Source: Bryobacterales bacterium (GTDB lineage Bacteria > Acidobacteriota > Terriglobia > Bryobacterales > Bryobacteraceae). Taken from it: a stretch of DNA of 64,000 nucleotides. Under the pieces are notes generated by a model. That model ran no database searches. It was not told the origin of the DNA and saw only the letters and a program-made list of their open reading frames with translations. Positions 1 through 7,681 of the stretch are shown one piece after another. Numbering within the stretch: the stretch's first letter is position 1; each line of letters starts with the position of its first letter. Made by a program: the position numbers and the translations under genes. Location of the stretch: contig JADLCT010000083.1 in NCBI GenBank assembly GCA_020847045.1, positions 1 through 64,000 of the forward strand. The letters are read 5' to 3'.

Positions 1-45
1 AAACCGCATTCTTTCGTCCATCACAGAACTTTCCTTCCATGGCAT
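1..45 (-). CDS. IS481-family transposase, N-terminal fragment (partial)
   Basis: Reading the minus strand from an ATG at 45 gives 15 residues, MPWKESSVMDERMRF. This closely matches the usual N-terminus of IS481-family DDE transposases (MPWK..x..MDERxxF), which continues into a helix-turn-helix and an rve integrase core. The rest is outside the window, so intactness cannot be judged. It lies about 90 bases from the stop of the next minus-strand gene and reads in the same direction. The call rests on remembered family resemblance over a very short stretch. Confidence 0.6.
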   Translation of the reverse strand, partial: MPWKESSVMDERMRF

Positions 46-122
46 CCACTCTTCCTACCCCATCAAAGGGCCAAAAGTGTTACCCATGTGTCCGGAACAT
101 TCTGTCACCTGTGTCTCGGGAC
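1..122 (-). mobile_element. Left end of an IS481-type insertion sequence, cut by window edge
   Basis: The minus strand carries the start of an IS481-like transposase (1-45). Upstream of it, roughly 75-122, lies a block with two imperfect copies of a CCGgACACAkGGGTAACA-like motif, one around 105-121 and one around 78-95 read on the minus strand. Repeated motifs of this kind occur near IS481-family ends, where transposase binds. The outer boundary near 122 is inferred from where the motif block stops, because the other end and any target duplication lie outside the window. The block ends just before the stop codon of the neighbouring gene at 137. Confidence 0.6.
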
Positions 123-136
123 GGTCAAAACATCGC

Positions 137-826
137 TCAGCGATTCCGGGAGCCGAGTAGCTCTCTCGCCAGGGGCAACGCCTCCTGGAACAGCTTCAAT
201 TGAAACGCGTCGCTCTGGAAGAGCGAGTCGACCGCCAGCAGCGACCACGGCGCAATCGAGGGATCACCGGTGCTGGTGTCCTTGGCCGCCTGCTCCCATG
301 CCGATCTCGCTTCCGCTGGAAGGGTCTTCCATCGCGCCAGCGCCACCCCTGGATGGCCCGGTTTCCACTGCGGCCCCGCAAAGAGAAAGTCATGATACGC
401 CAGAGCACCAGCCACGAGCGAGTGGACGCCCGTGTTGGAGGACTGCGCGGGATTCAGCGCAGCAATCACACCTTTTTCAATCAGGCCGAGCCGGGCCAGG
501 TAGTCCGCGCGCTGCGCATCGGAAACCGGCCGCCTGGTCACGTAATACCCTCTCATCGCAAACACAAGTTGAGCCGCCGGCATGCCCGAAACGCTCTCCC
601 CGGCCACTGCGGTCATCTTCTGATGAAATTGCCCCAGAAACGCATCCTCGGGCTTCTCCAATGTTGTGGCCAATGCTGCAAAGGGATGCGTGGCGGCGTT
701 CCGCTTGAGGGCTGTGGCCATCTCCTGAGCCACGATCTTCGGGTTTGGAGTCTGACAGGTAAGTTGGCCGACGCCCATCAGCAGGGCCGCAGGCAGAGCG
801 AGCAGTACACAGCGTGGAATGGTCAT
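137..826 (-). CDS. Secreted hypothetical protein
   Basis: A 229-residue protein starting at ATG 826 (MTIPRCVLLAL...). I chose this start because it opens with a basic residue and a hydrophobic stretch ending near a Cys (GQLTC), a signal peptide or possibly a lipoprotein signal. A longer reading frame from 964 would run into the divergent gene's promoter and has unlikely composition. The mature part is Ala-rich, mostly helical in appearance, with no motif I recognise. It may be an Acidobacteria-specific exported protein. The stop abuts the insertion-sequence end, so its C-terminus could have been changed by the insertion. Confidence 0.6.
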   Translation of the reverse strand: MTIPRCVLLALPAALLMGVGQLTCQTPNPKIVAQEMATALKRNAATHPFAALATTLEKPEDAFLGQFHQKMTAVAGESVSGMPAAQLVFAMRGYYVTRRPVSDAQRADYLARLGLIEKGVIAALNPAQSSNTGVHSLVAGALAYHDFLFAGPQWKPGHPGVALARWKTLPAEARSAWEQAAKDTSTGDPSIAPWSLLAVDSLFQSDAFQLKLFQEALPLARELLGSRNR

Positions 827-959
827 GCCGCAGTGTGCTCCATCCGTGCCGCAAGGCAAGCGCCAAAGTGCGCCATTCGACGCCATTTGTGTCCATTCCT
901 CAAGACGGGCAGACGTTACGCGCCGTCCACACCCCGTCCGGGGCCCCCTCGCGCAACGG

Positions 960-965
960 TACAAT
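960..965 (+). promoter_or_regulatory. -10 box (TACAAT) of the sialidase-like gene
   Basis: TACAAT lies 10 bases before the ATG at 976. A transcript starting about 7 bases downstream would have a leader of only a few nucleotides, and no Shine-Dalgarno sequence fits in between. Confidence 0.4.
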
Positions 966-975
966 ACTCCCCATC

Positions 976-2097
976 ATGTTTATGTCTCGCACTCTTTGCG
1001 TACTGCTGGGTGGCCTCGCCGCCGCCTCGCTTTCAACAGCACAACAGACCTCCCAACCTCGTGTCATCCAGCACATGAAGGTTTACTCAGAGGCCGGGCG
1101 TTACGGCGGTTGGCCCGCCAATCATGGCGCCTGGTCCTGGGGCTCGGAACTCCTGGTCGGATTCGAGCTCGGCTACTTCAAGGACAACCCCAAAGGCCAC
1201 GACATCGACTACAACCGCCCGTTCGAGCCCGCCCTGGCCCGTTCGCTCGACGCCGGCAAAACCTGGACTCTCGAACGGCCCGAAGGCCTCCGGCCGCCTC
1301 CCGGCACGCGCGCGCCCAATGACCAAGAAGGGGTGGTTGGCAAAGCGCCGGTGAACTGTCCCGGCGGCATCGACTTCACCGCCCCTGGATTCATCATCAC
1401 CTTCCGCATGAGCTCCACCGACGACGGCGACTCCCGCTTCCATTACTCGATGGATCGCGGCCACACATGGGAAGGGCCGTGCAAGCTGCCGGACTTCGGC
1501 CAGCCCGGCACCGCCGCACGCACCGACTACCTGGTGAACGGCAAGCACGACCTTACGGCCCTGATCACGGCGGCCAAGCTGGACCGCAAGGAGGGCCGGG
1601 TCCTGTGCATCCGCACCCGCGACGGCGGCAAGACCTGGAACATGGTCTCCTTCGTTGGTCCCTCACCCGAGGACTACGCCATCATGCCTTCGTCGGTGCG
1701 CGTCGGCCCCACCGACATCGTCACCGCCATCCGCCGCCGCCGCTGGATTGACGTGTACCGCTCCGTCAATAACGGCGAATCCTGGAGTTTCGTCAACCAG
1801 GCCACGCTCGACATCGGCGGCAATCCACCTTCGTTGATCCGGTTAGACGACGGCCGCCTTGTCCTCACCTTTGGCTACCGCCTCGAGCCATACGGTATCC
1901 GCGCCCGCATCAGCTCCGACAACGGACTGAGTTGGGGCAACGATATCATCCTGCGCCAGGACGGCGGCGGCACCGACATTGGCTACCCGCGCACCTTGCA
2001 GCTCCCCGGCGGCAACCTCTTCACGGCTTACTACTACAATGAAAACGCCGGCAAGGAGCGCTACATTGGGGGAACCATCTGGCACCCGGGCCGGTAG
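976..2097 (+). CDS. Exported sialidase-like (BNR/Asp-box) protein
   Basis: A 373-residue protein with an N-terminal signal peptide (MFMSRTLCVLLGGLAAASL, cleavage probably after STAQ). The body has repeated Asp-box motifs S/T-x-D-x-G-x-x-W: SLDAGKTW, SMDRGHTW, TRDGGKTW, SVNNGESW and SSDNGLSW. These mark the six-bladed beta-propeller of exo-sialidases and related glycosidases. The family acts outside the cytoplasm on sialic acids or other sugars, but many Acidobacteria and Planctomycetes members have no proven substrate. I chose ATG 976 because an upstream extension would remove the signal peptide and overlap the divergent gene. It stands alone between two minus-strand genes. Fold call is firm; substrate is unknown. 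Confidence 0.8.
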   Translation: MFMSRTLCVLLGGLAAASLSTAQQTSQPRVIQHMKVYSEAGRYGGWPANHGAWSWGSELLVGFELGYFKDNPKGHDIDYNRPFEPALARSLDAGKTWTLERPEGLRPPPGTRAPNDQEGVVGKAPVNCPGGIDFTAPGFIITFRMSSTDDGDSRFHYSMDRGHTWEGPCKLPDFGQPGTAARTDYLVNGKHDLTALITAAKLDRKEGRVLCIRTRDGGKTWNMVSFVGPSPEDYAIMPSSVRVGPTDIVTAIRRRRWIDVYRSVNNGESWSFVNQATLDIGGNPPSLIRLDDGRLVLTFGYRLEPYGIRARISSDNGLSWGNDIILRQDGGGTDIGYPRTLQLPGGNLFTAYYYNENAGKERYIGGTIWHPGR

Positions 2098-2107
2098 CGC
2101 CGCGCGG

Positions 2108-4843
2108 CTAAAGGCGCAGGCCCGCCGCGCGCAAGCCATCGAGGAACCGCGACTGGCAGGCGCGGGCTGACTGCACCAGTCCGGCGAATCCGCGGTGCGC
2201 GCGGAGCCTGGATAGCAGCGGGTCGCGCTCCATGGCCGGAACGGCGCAGTAGCCACCCTCCACCGATGCCCGCAGCAGGCGCATGGCTTCGGCGTCGCGG
2301 CCGCAGTAGGCAAGATGGGCGGCGGCGAAGTAGTTGGACTCCGGATCGTCGGAGGCGGGAAGAGCGGCGGAGGGAGCCGTGCTGGGGTGAGCGGCGCAGG
2401 CGGCGAGCAGACGGAAACTGGGCGGCGAGGGCGGACGCGCGGCGGCGAGCCGGATCGCCTCTTCGCGCCGTCCATGCCGCAGCAGGGAGTGAAGGGAGAG
2501 TCCGGCTTCGAAGCCGGAACCCTCGTCGAGGCGAAGATAGTTGGCCGTGCGCGGCTCGTCGTCCAGAAGCAGGAACACCACGGCGCAGGAGCGCATGCCG
2601 GACAGGCTGGTGCGGGGATCGAGCAGATAGGCCGTTTCACAATGGCGTGCGGCTTCGCGTAGCAGTCCGGCATACCGCAGGGCATAGCTGAGGGCGAAGT
2701 GGGCTTCGACGCTGTCCGGACGCCGCGCGGTGGCTTCGGAAGCACGCCGAAACGCCTCAATCAGTTGGCCGCGTTCCACCAGTGAGACGGCGAGGCTGGC
2801 GGCGGCGAGCGGTGAATCGGGATCCAGCGCCAGCACGCGCAGGTTGGCGCTGTTGGCTTGCGCCAGCAGCGGCTGGCCGCCCCCGCCATAACGCGCCTCC
2901 AAATAGTAGCGCTTGGAGAGCGCCTGCCAGGCAGGCGCGTAGCCTGGGTCGAGGGCCACCGCGCGTTCGAGCAGCCGGATGCCGGAGCGGTTGTCCGGCG
3001 AGTCCGATGAGAGCGCGACGCTGCGCAGGAAGAGCTGGTAGCCCTCTTCATTGAGCGGTTCGGTGAATCCGGCGGGCGGTTCGCCGCCCAGCGCGCGAGC
3101 CAGGCCGCCGCGGATCCGGAGCGCGAGTTGCACCTGAAGCGCCACCAGGCTGTCGCGCGGCGCTTGCACGGTGTCCTGCCACAGCAGGCGTCCAGTGGCG
3201 GCGTCGATGGCGGCGAGCGAGACGCGCAGCTTGCCGGCTTCCAACTGAAAGCGCCCGGTCACCACGCTGTCCGCCTTTAACCCGGCGGCGATGTGGAGCG
3301 GGCTGGCGCCGGGAGAAGGCACTGTCACGGGACGGACGCCGAGGCCACGCACGCTCACCAGGATGGCGGCCACCTCCTCGGCAACCGCCACACCCAAGGC
3401 GTTGGCCAGTGGCGTGTGGGAGACGCTGACTGAGGCCTCGCTCACGTTCACCAGCGGCAGCACGGCAACCGTACGCAAGGCGCGCATGGCGACGGGCCTT
3501 GGCGTGCCGTCTCGCGGCGCGGGTGTCCGGAGCAGCAGGACTCCGGCTGTCACCAGAACCGCGCACGCCGCGGCGAGGGCGAGCCATACGCCAGGCTTCC
3601 CACGCTCCGCCGGCGAAACACGGCCGGGTTCGCCGGGGTGGCCGGCGGAGGCGTTCTGGATGTGAGCGAGACGCCCGGCGAATGCCGATGAATCGAGGCG
3701 GCGCTCCGGATTGCCCGCCGCGGAGGCCGCAATCAGATCACGCAACCCGGGGGAGGGCACGTCGGACTCCCATCCGGGCGCCAGCGCTTTTTGGAAACTG
3801 GCGGCGGCGAGTTGATACAGCAGCAGGCCCATCGCATACACGTCGGAGGCGCGGCTGGGCGGCTGGCCGGCCAGCACCTCGGGCGCGGAGTACAAAATTG
3901 TCCCTGCCAGCATCTGGGGATGTCCGCCTGACCCTTCGCTGGCCAGCGCGAGGTCCGTGATGGCAAAAGAGTCCAACTGGCCGGGAGTGAGCAGCGAGGC
4001 GCTGCCGAGATCACCAATGCGTACGGCGGGCGGGGCGCCTGCCGTGGAGGAGGACACCATGATATTGGAGGGCTTAAGGTCCTTGTGGAGCACGTCCAGC
4101 GCGTGAGCCGCTGCGATGGCCCGGGCCACGGCGGCGGCAATGCCAATACGCGTATCCAGCGGGATCCGCTCCAGACCACCCTCGGCCGCCGCCCATTCGG
4201 GCAGGCCGTCACCGGCATGTTCGATCTCCACGAAATAAGGCGCAGAGTCGAGATTCCACTCCAGAATGCGCACGAATCCGTCCTCAACCGTGGCGCCGCC
4301 GCTCTGGCGCAGCAGGCGGGCCAGCGCGACCTCGCGTTTCAACGACTGGAGTCCGCGGTCGTCGCGGGCGAACTTGAACACACGCAACTCGGAGGTTTTC
4401 GGGTTCGAGCCGAGCCAGACCTCGCGGAAGGGGGACTGCGCCAGGAGGCGGACGAGCCGCCAAAGAGGGCGCGAGGGAACCGTTTCTCCGGCGGTGAGTG
4501 TCAGCGCGGGCCAGTCCGGGACATGCGCGGATTCGCAACGGACCGAGGTTGCGGAGAGGCGGTAGCCGGCCCGCGGAATCGTGATGATGAGATCCTCATG
4601 GGGCCGCAGCGCGCGGCGAAGCTTCGACACGGCAGTGGGCAGCGAGCCTTCCACCACCTGCGTGCCGGGCCAGACGGCATCCAGCAACTCCTCCTTCGTA
4701 ACCACTTCGCCTGGACGCAGCAACAGTTGCAGCAGGACATCGAGCGGCTTGACCTCGACATCGACAAGCCGGCCGCCGACGCGGAGTTCCCGCTTCAGAT
4801 CGTCGAACTCGCAACCGGAAAACCGCCAGAGATGGCCCCTCAC
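2108..4843 (-). CDS. Winged-helix DNA-binding / Ser-Thr kinase / TPR fusion protein
   Basis: A 911-residue multidomain protein. Residues about 5-100 are an OmpR/CadC-type winged helix (VDVEVKPLDVLLQLLLRPGEVVTKEELLD..VW, ending in IPRAGYRL). Residues about 125-385 are a Hanks-type kinase: K157 in VFK is the candidate ATP lysine, HKDLKPSN at 253-260 is the catalytic loop, DLG at 278-280 replaces DFG, and APE follows GTILYS. A single membrane helix lies near 419-437. The C-terminal half resembles the FlgO/adenylate-cyclase-associated domain (VAVLPLVNVSE) followed by TPR-like repeats. This fits a CadC-like one-component sensor in which an outer TPR domain signals to a cytoplasmic kinase and DNA-binding head. 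Such fusions are common in Solibacter relatives; targets are unknown. Confidence 0.85.
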   Translation of the reverse strand: MRGHLWRFSGCEFDDLKRELRVGGRLVDVEVKPLDVLLQLLLRPGEVVTKEELLDAVWPGTQVVEGSLPTAVSKLRRALRPHEDLIITIPRAGYRLSATSVRCESAHVPDWPALTLTAGETVPSRPLWRLVRLLAQSPFREVWLGSNPKTSELRVFKFARDDRGLQSLKREVALARLLRQSGGATVEDGFVRILEWNLDSAPYFVEIEHAGDGLPEWAAAEGGLERIPLDTRIGIAAAVARAIAAAHALDVLHKDLKPSNIMVSSSTAGAPPAVRIGDLGSASLLTPGQLDSFAITDLALASEGSGGHPQMLAGTILYSAPEVLAGQPPSRASDVYAMGLLLYQLAAASFQKALAPGWESDVPSPGLRDLIAASAAGNPERRLDSSAFAGRLAHIQNASAGHPGEPGRVSPAERGKPGVWLALAAACAVLVTAGVLLLRTPAPRDGTPRPVAMRALRTVAVLPLVNVSEASVSVSHTPLANALGVAVAEEVAAILVSVRGLGVRPVTVPSPGASPLHIAAGLKADSVVTGRFQLEAGKLRVSLAAIDAATGRLLWQDTVQAPRDSLVALQVQLALRIRGGLARALGGEPPAGFTEPLNEEGYQLFLRSVALSSDSPDNRSGIRLLERAVALDPGYAPAWQALSKRYYLEARYGGGGQPLLAQANSANLRVLALDPDSPLAAASLAVSLVERGQLIEAFRRASEATARRPDSVEAHFALSYALRYAGLLREAARHCETAYLLDPRTSLSGMRSCAVVFLLLDDEPRTANYLRLDEGSGFEAGLSLHSLLRHGRREEAIRLAAARPPSPPSFRLLAACAAHPSTAPSAALPASDDPESNYFAAAHLAYCGRDAEAMRLLRASVEGGYCAVPAMERDPLLSRLRAHRGFAGLVQSARACQSRFLDGLRAAGLRL

Positions 4844-4934
4844 AGGCTTTTAACCGTCCTTTAGAATTCTTGAGCGGTCCGTAAAGACAGTAGCTTGCGA
4901 ATCCCGCAGACTGGAGACGCCGCAGGACTCGAGT

Positions 4935-5036
4935 ATGAAACAGTGTACGCGTTCCACCGTGCTGTTGGCGCTCCTGCCGGGCCCGTCCGTCCCGGCCATC
5001 CTTAGCCCATTGCGCCAACCCGAGAAAGGAAACTGA
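4935..5036 (+). CDS. Possible 33-residue leader peptide or small membrane protein
   Basis: ATG 4935 opens a 33-codon frame (MKQCTRSTVLLALLPGPSV...) that ends one base before the ATG of the lipoprotein gene at 5038. AGGA at 4924-4927 sits about 7 bases before the start. The sequence has a short basic start and a hydrophobic stretch, like a small signal or membrane segment, and tight coupling to the next gene would allow translational control. I recognise no family, and the frame could be chance. Confidence 0.25.
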   Translation: MKQCTRSTVLLALLPGPSVPAILSPLRQPEKGN

Positions 5037-5037
5037 C

Positions 5038-5361
5038 ATGATCCGCACAATCCGGTTCCAAACGGGGATACTTGCCCTTATACTGGCCCTCTGCACCGCC
5101 TGCGCAAGCTTGGCTGGAGGAGGCGGGGCGATTCAGGGTGTGTACGAGAACACCCAGTCCAACGCCTCGGTGGAATTTCTGGGCAATGGCAAGGCTCACT
5201 TCTCGCTCTATGGCGTGGGCGGTGCTTGCACGTACAAAGTCGAAGGCAAGAAGTTGATCCTGACGCTGGAAGACGAAAAGCTGGTCTTCACCATCAATGA
5301 CGATGGCTCGCTCTCCGGCCCTCCGGGCAGCTACTTCTCCCGGCTCACGAAAAGGAAATGA
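5038..5361 (+). CDS. Small putative lipoprotein
   Basis: A 107-residue protein preceded by GAGAAAGGAAACTGAC, which contains a good Shine-Dalgarno sequence. The N-terminus (MIRTIRFQTGILALILALCTAC) is a signal peptide whose LCTAC end makes Cys22 a possible lipidation site, although Cys at -3 is not the ideal lipobox residue. The mature part alternates polar and hydrophobic residues (VYENTQSNASVEFLGNGKAH, KLILTLEDEKLVFTINDDGSLSG), which suggests a small beta-barrel or sandwich that reads like a scavenger or inhibitor domain. The last codons overlap a possible upstream ATG of the next gene (ATGA). Function unknown. Confidence 0.7.
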   Translation: MIRTIRFQTGILALILALCTACASLAGGGGAIQGVYENTQSNASVEFLGNGKAHFSLYGVGGACTYKVEGKKLILTLEDEKLVFTINDDGSLSGPPGSYFSRLTKRK

Positions 5362-5366
5362 TCCCG

Positions 5367-7010
5367 ATGTCACGACTCCTCTTGTTGGCCCTTCTCGCGC
5401 CTGCTCTGGTATGGGCGCAGCCGCGCATCACCGGCATTCAGAACAACTACAGCTACCTGGTGCCCGGCACGCCCAACTTTGCCATCGCGCAAGGCAGCAT
5501 TTTTGTGCTGTACGGCAGCAACATGGCGCCGGCGGGCGTGACACAGCAGGGATTCAACCCGTCGCTGGCCACGGCTCTGGCCGGGGTGTCCATAAAGGTG
5601 ACATCGGGCGGAGTAACCAAAGACGCGATTCCTTACTACGTCTCGCCCCAGCAACTGGCCGCGATTCTGCCCTCCTCGACGCCCGCCGGAGCGGCCTCCA
5701 TCACCGTCACCTATAACGGGGCCACCAGTCCGCCGTTCGCCTTCACGCTGGTCCGGAGCGCCTTCGGGATTCTGACCATGGGCGGGAACGGTCTGGGAAA
5801 CGCCGCGGCGCAGGACGCCTCCTACAACTTCATCACGCCCACCAGCGCCGCCAATCCGGGGCAGGCGGTCATCTTCTGGGGTACGGGACTGGGGCCCGAC
5901 CCGAATGATGAGACGCGCCTGATCGCCTCGCCGCAAAATCTGGCCGGGCTGCCGTTTGAGTTCTACATCGCCAACAAACCGGCGCGAGTGCTCTACCATG
6001 GCCGCTCCACGTTTCCCGGACTGGACCAGATTGTCGTCGAGGTGCCCGAGGGCGTTTCCGGCTGTTACGCCTCGGCCTATGCCAAGACGGGCGACTACAT
6101 CAGCAACTTCGTCTCGCTGCCCGTGGCGCAAAACGGACGCGTGTGCCAGGACTGGTTCTCCTCCACCGATGATGTGCAGCGCCTGTTGGGCACGGGCAAG
6201 ACGGAGGTGAACATGGGCTGGTTCTATCTGGCGAAGTTCAAAACCTACGTGGCCGGGCTGGGCGGGCAGCAGGCGCAGACCATCACGCAGGATTCGGCCA
6301 CGGCCCAATTCCTGCGCTACACGCCGTTCGACGCGAGCAACTGGGGCTCCGTGGGCGGATTCGCTAATCCAGGCTGCGTGGTCACGGCCTGGAGGACACA
6401 AAGCCCGTTCCAGTCACCGGTGATGAAACAACTGGACGCGGGCACGCCGGTTACGCTGACGCTTCCCGACGGCAGCACGCGGACGCTCACACGGCAGAAC
6501 ATCTCCAACCACGCATTTTCGGTGACCGACACGACGGCGGGGGCCCAGTTGATCATCCCGGAGCTTGGCGGAGGAACGTTCCGGTTCCGGGCGCCCGGCG
6601 GGGCCGACGTGGGCGTGGCGGAGGCGTCCATCACGGCCACGCCGCCCCTCGTGTGGAACGAGCACCTCACCATCAACACTGTCAGCCGGAACGCGCCGCT
6701 GACGGTGACCTGGCGTGGTGGCACGCCGGGCGGGCTGGTCATTATCCAGGGCGGCGCCTTCGCGGGCGCCTCGGGCGAGGTGTTCACAGCGTTCGGCTGC
6801 ACAGCGCCGGTGGAGGCCGGCACATTCACCGTTCCCCGCGATGTGCTCGCCTCGATGGTGGCCAGCATGACGCTGCCGCCTTTCAACGCGGCCACCGGAA
6901 CGCTGCTGGTGCAGCACTTCACGCTTCCGGCCCGTTTCACCGCACCGGGACTGGACCACGGCTCCATCGTTTCGGTGAGCTATAACGCCACTCAGGTGCA
7001 CTACCGGTAG
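5367..7010 (+). CDS. Exported TIGR03437-family (Solibacter paralogous) protein
   Basis: A 547-residue secreted protein. The ATG at 5367 has AAGGAA at 5352-5357 at ideal spacing. The upstream ATG at 5358 overlaps the previous stop but abuts that Shine-Dalgarno sequence. Signal peptide: MSRLLLLALLAPALVWAQ. Residues about 18-240 match the TIGR03437 domain, including PNFAIAQGSIFVLYGSNMAP, VTYNGATSPPF, NPGQAVIFWGTGLGP and FPGLDQIVVEVPEGVSGC. This IPT/TIG-like beta-sandwich is greatly expanded in Solibacter-type Acidobacteria. The C-terminal half is a second beta-rich region with no domain I can name. It is the best single taxonomic marker here. Role is unknown; surface adhesion or matrix binding is inference. 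Confidence 0.85.
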   Translation: MSRLLLLALLAPALVWAQPRITGIQNNYSYLVPGTPNFAIAQGSIFVLYGSNMAPAGVTQQGFNPSLATALAGVSIKVTSGGVTKDAIPYYVSPQQLAAILPSSTPAGAASITVTYNGATSPPFAFTLVRSAFGILTMGGNGLGNAAAQDASYNFITPTSAANPGQAVIFWGTGLGPDPNDETRLIASPQNLAGLPFEFYIANKPARVLYHGRSTFPGLDQIVVEVPEGVSGCYASAYAKTGDYISNFVSLPVAQNGRVCQDWFSSTDDVQRLLGTGKTEVNMGWFYLAKFKTYVAGLGGQQAQTITQDSATAQFLRYTPFDASNWGSVGGFANPGCVVTAWRTQSPFQSPVMKQLDAGTPVTLTLPDGSTRTLTRQNISNHAFSVTDTTAGAQLIIPELGGGTFRFRAPGGADVGVAEASITATPPLVWNEHLTINTVSRNAPLTVTWRGGTPGGLVIIQGGAFAGASGEVFTAFGCTAPVEAGTFTVPRDVLASMVASMTLPPFNAATGTLLVQHFTLPARFTAPGLDHGSIVSVSYNATQVHYR

Positions 7011-7036
7011 GGCCGCTTAGGACCGCTGGCGCGGGC

Positions 7037-7681
7037 TCAAGAGATGATGCGCTTCCGCATCGCGTAGGCGACGATCTCAGCTATGTTGTGCAGTCCAAGT
7101 TTCCGCATCAGGTTCGTGCGGTGCGTCTCCACGGTGTGCAGGCTCAGATTCAGCAGCCCGGCGGTCTCGCGGTTGGACTTGCCTTCGGCCAGAAGCTGGA
7201 GCACCTCGCGCTCGCGGTCCGTCAGCAGGCGGTAGCTGTCCTGCATGCCCTCGCTCTGGAGGCGGCGCATGTAGTCTTCCACCAGGAGGTGCGAGATTTC
7301 CGGGCTGAAGTAGGTTTTGCCGGAGGCCACGGCGCGGACGGCGCGGATCAGGTCGGCCTCGGCGGAGTCCTTCAGCAGGTAGCCGCGCACGCCGGCGTTG
7401 AGGGCGCGGATCATGAACTCCTCCTCCGAGTACATGCTGAGCAGGATGATGGCCGTGCCGGGCGCCGCGGCCGCCAGTTGCGCGGCGGCGTCGATGCCGT
7501 TCAACTGGGGCATGGCAATGTCCATGATGAGCACGTGCGGCTTCAAGGACTCCACCAGCCGCACGGCCTCGCGGCCATCGGAGGCCTCGCCGGCCACCTC
7601 GATGTCGGCTTCCTGGGAGAGCAGATACAAAACGCCCTTGCGCACCACGTCGTGATCGTCGGCGACGACCGTGCGGATCAT
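7037..7681 (-). CDS. NarL/FixJ-family response regulator
   Basis: A 214-residue cytoplasmic protein. The receiver domain (1-120) has the acidic pair DD at 8-9, the phospho-acceptor D54 in LIMDIAMP, and conserved K103 in YLLKDS. A LuxR-type helix-turn-helix lies near 150-208 (LLTDREREVLQLLAEGKSN, then LSLHTVETHRTNLMRKL). It is the DNA-binding half of a two-component pair: its ATG overlaps the stop of the upstream sensor kinase gene as ATGA, so the two are translationally coupled. The divergent RND efflux operon at 9241 is a plausible target, but that is inferred only from position. Confidence 0.92.
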   Translation of the reverse strand: MIRTVVADDHDVVRKGVLYLLSQEADIEVAGEASDGREAVRLVESLKPHVLIMDIAMPQLNGIDAAAQLAAAAPGTAIILLSMYSEEEFMIRALNAGVRGYLLKDSAEADLIRAVRAVASGKTYFSPEISHLLVEDYMRRLQSEGMQDSYRLLTDREREVLQLLAEGKSNRETAGLLNLSLHTVETHRTNLMRKLGLHNIAEIVAYAMRKRIIS

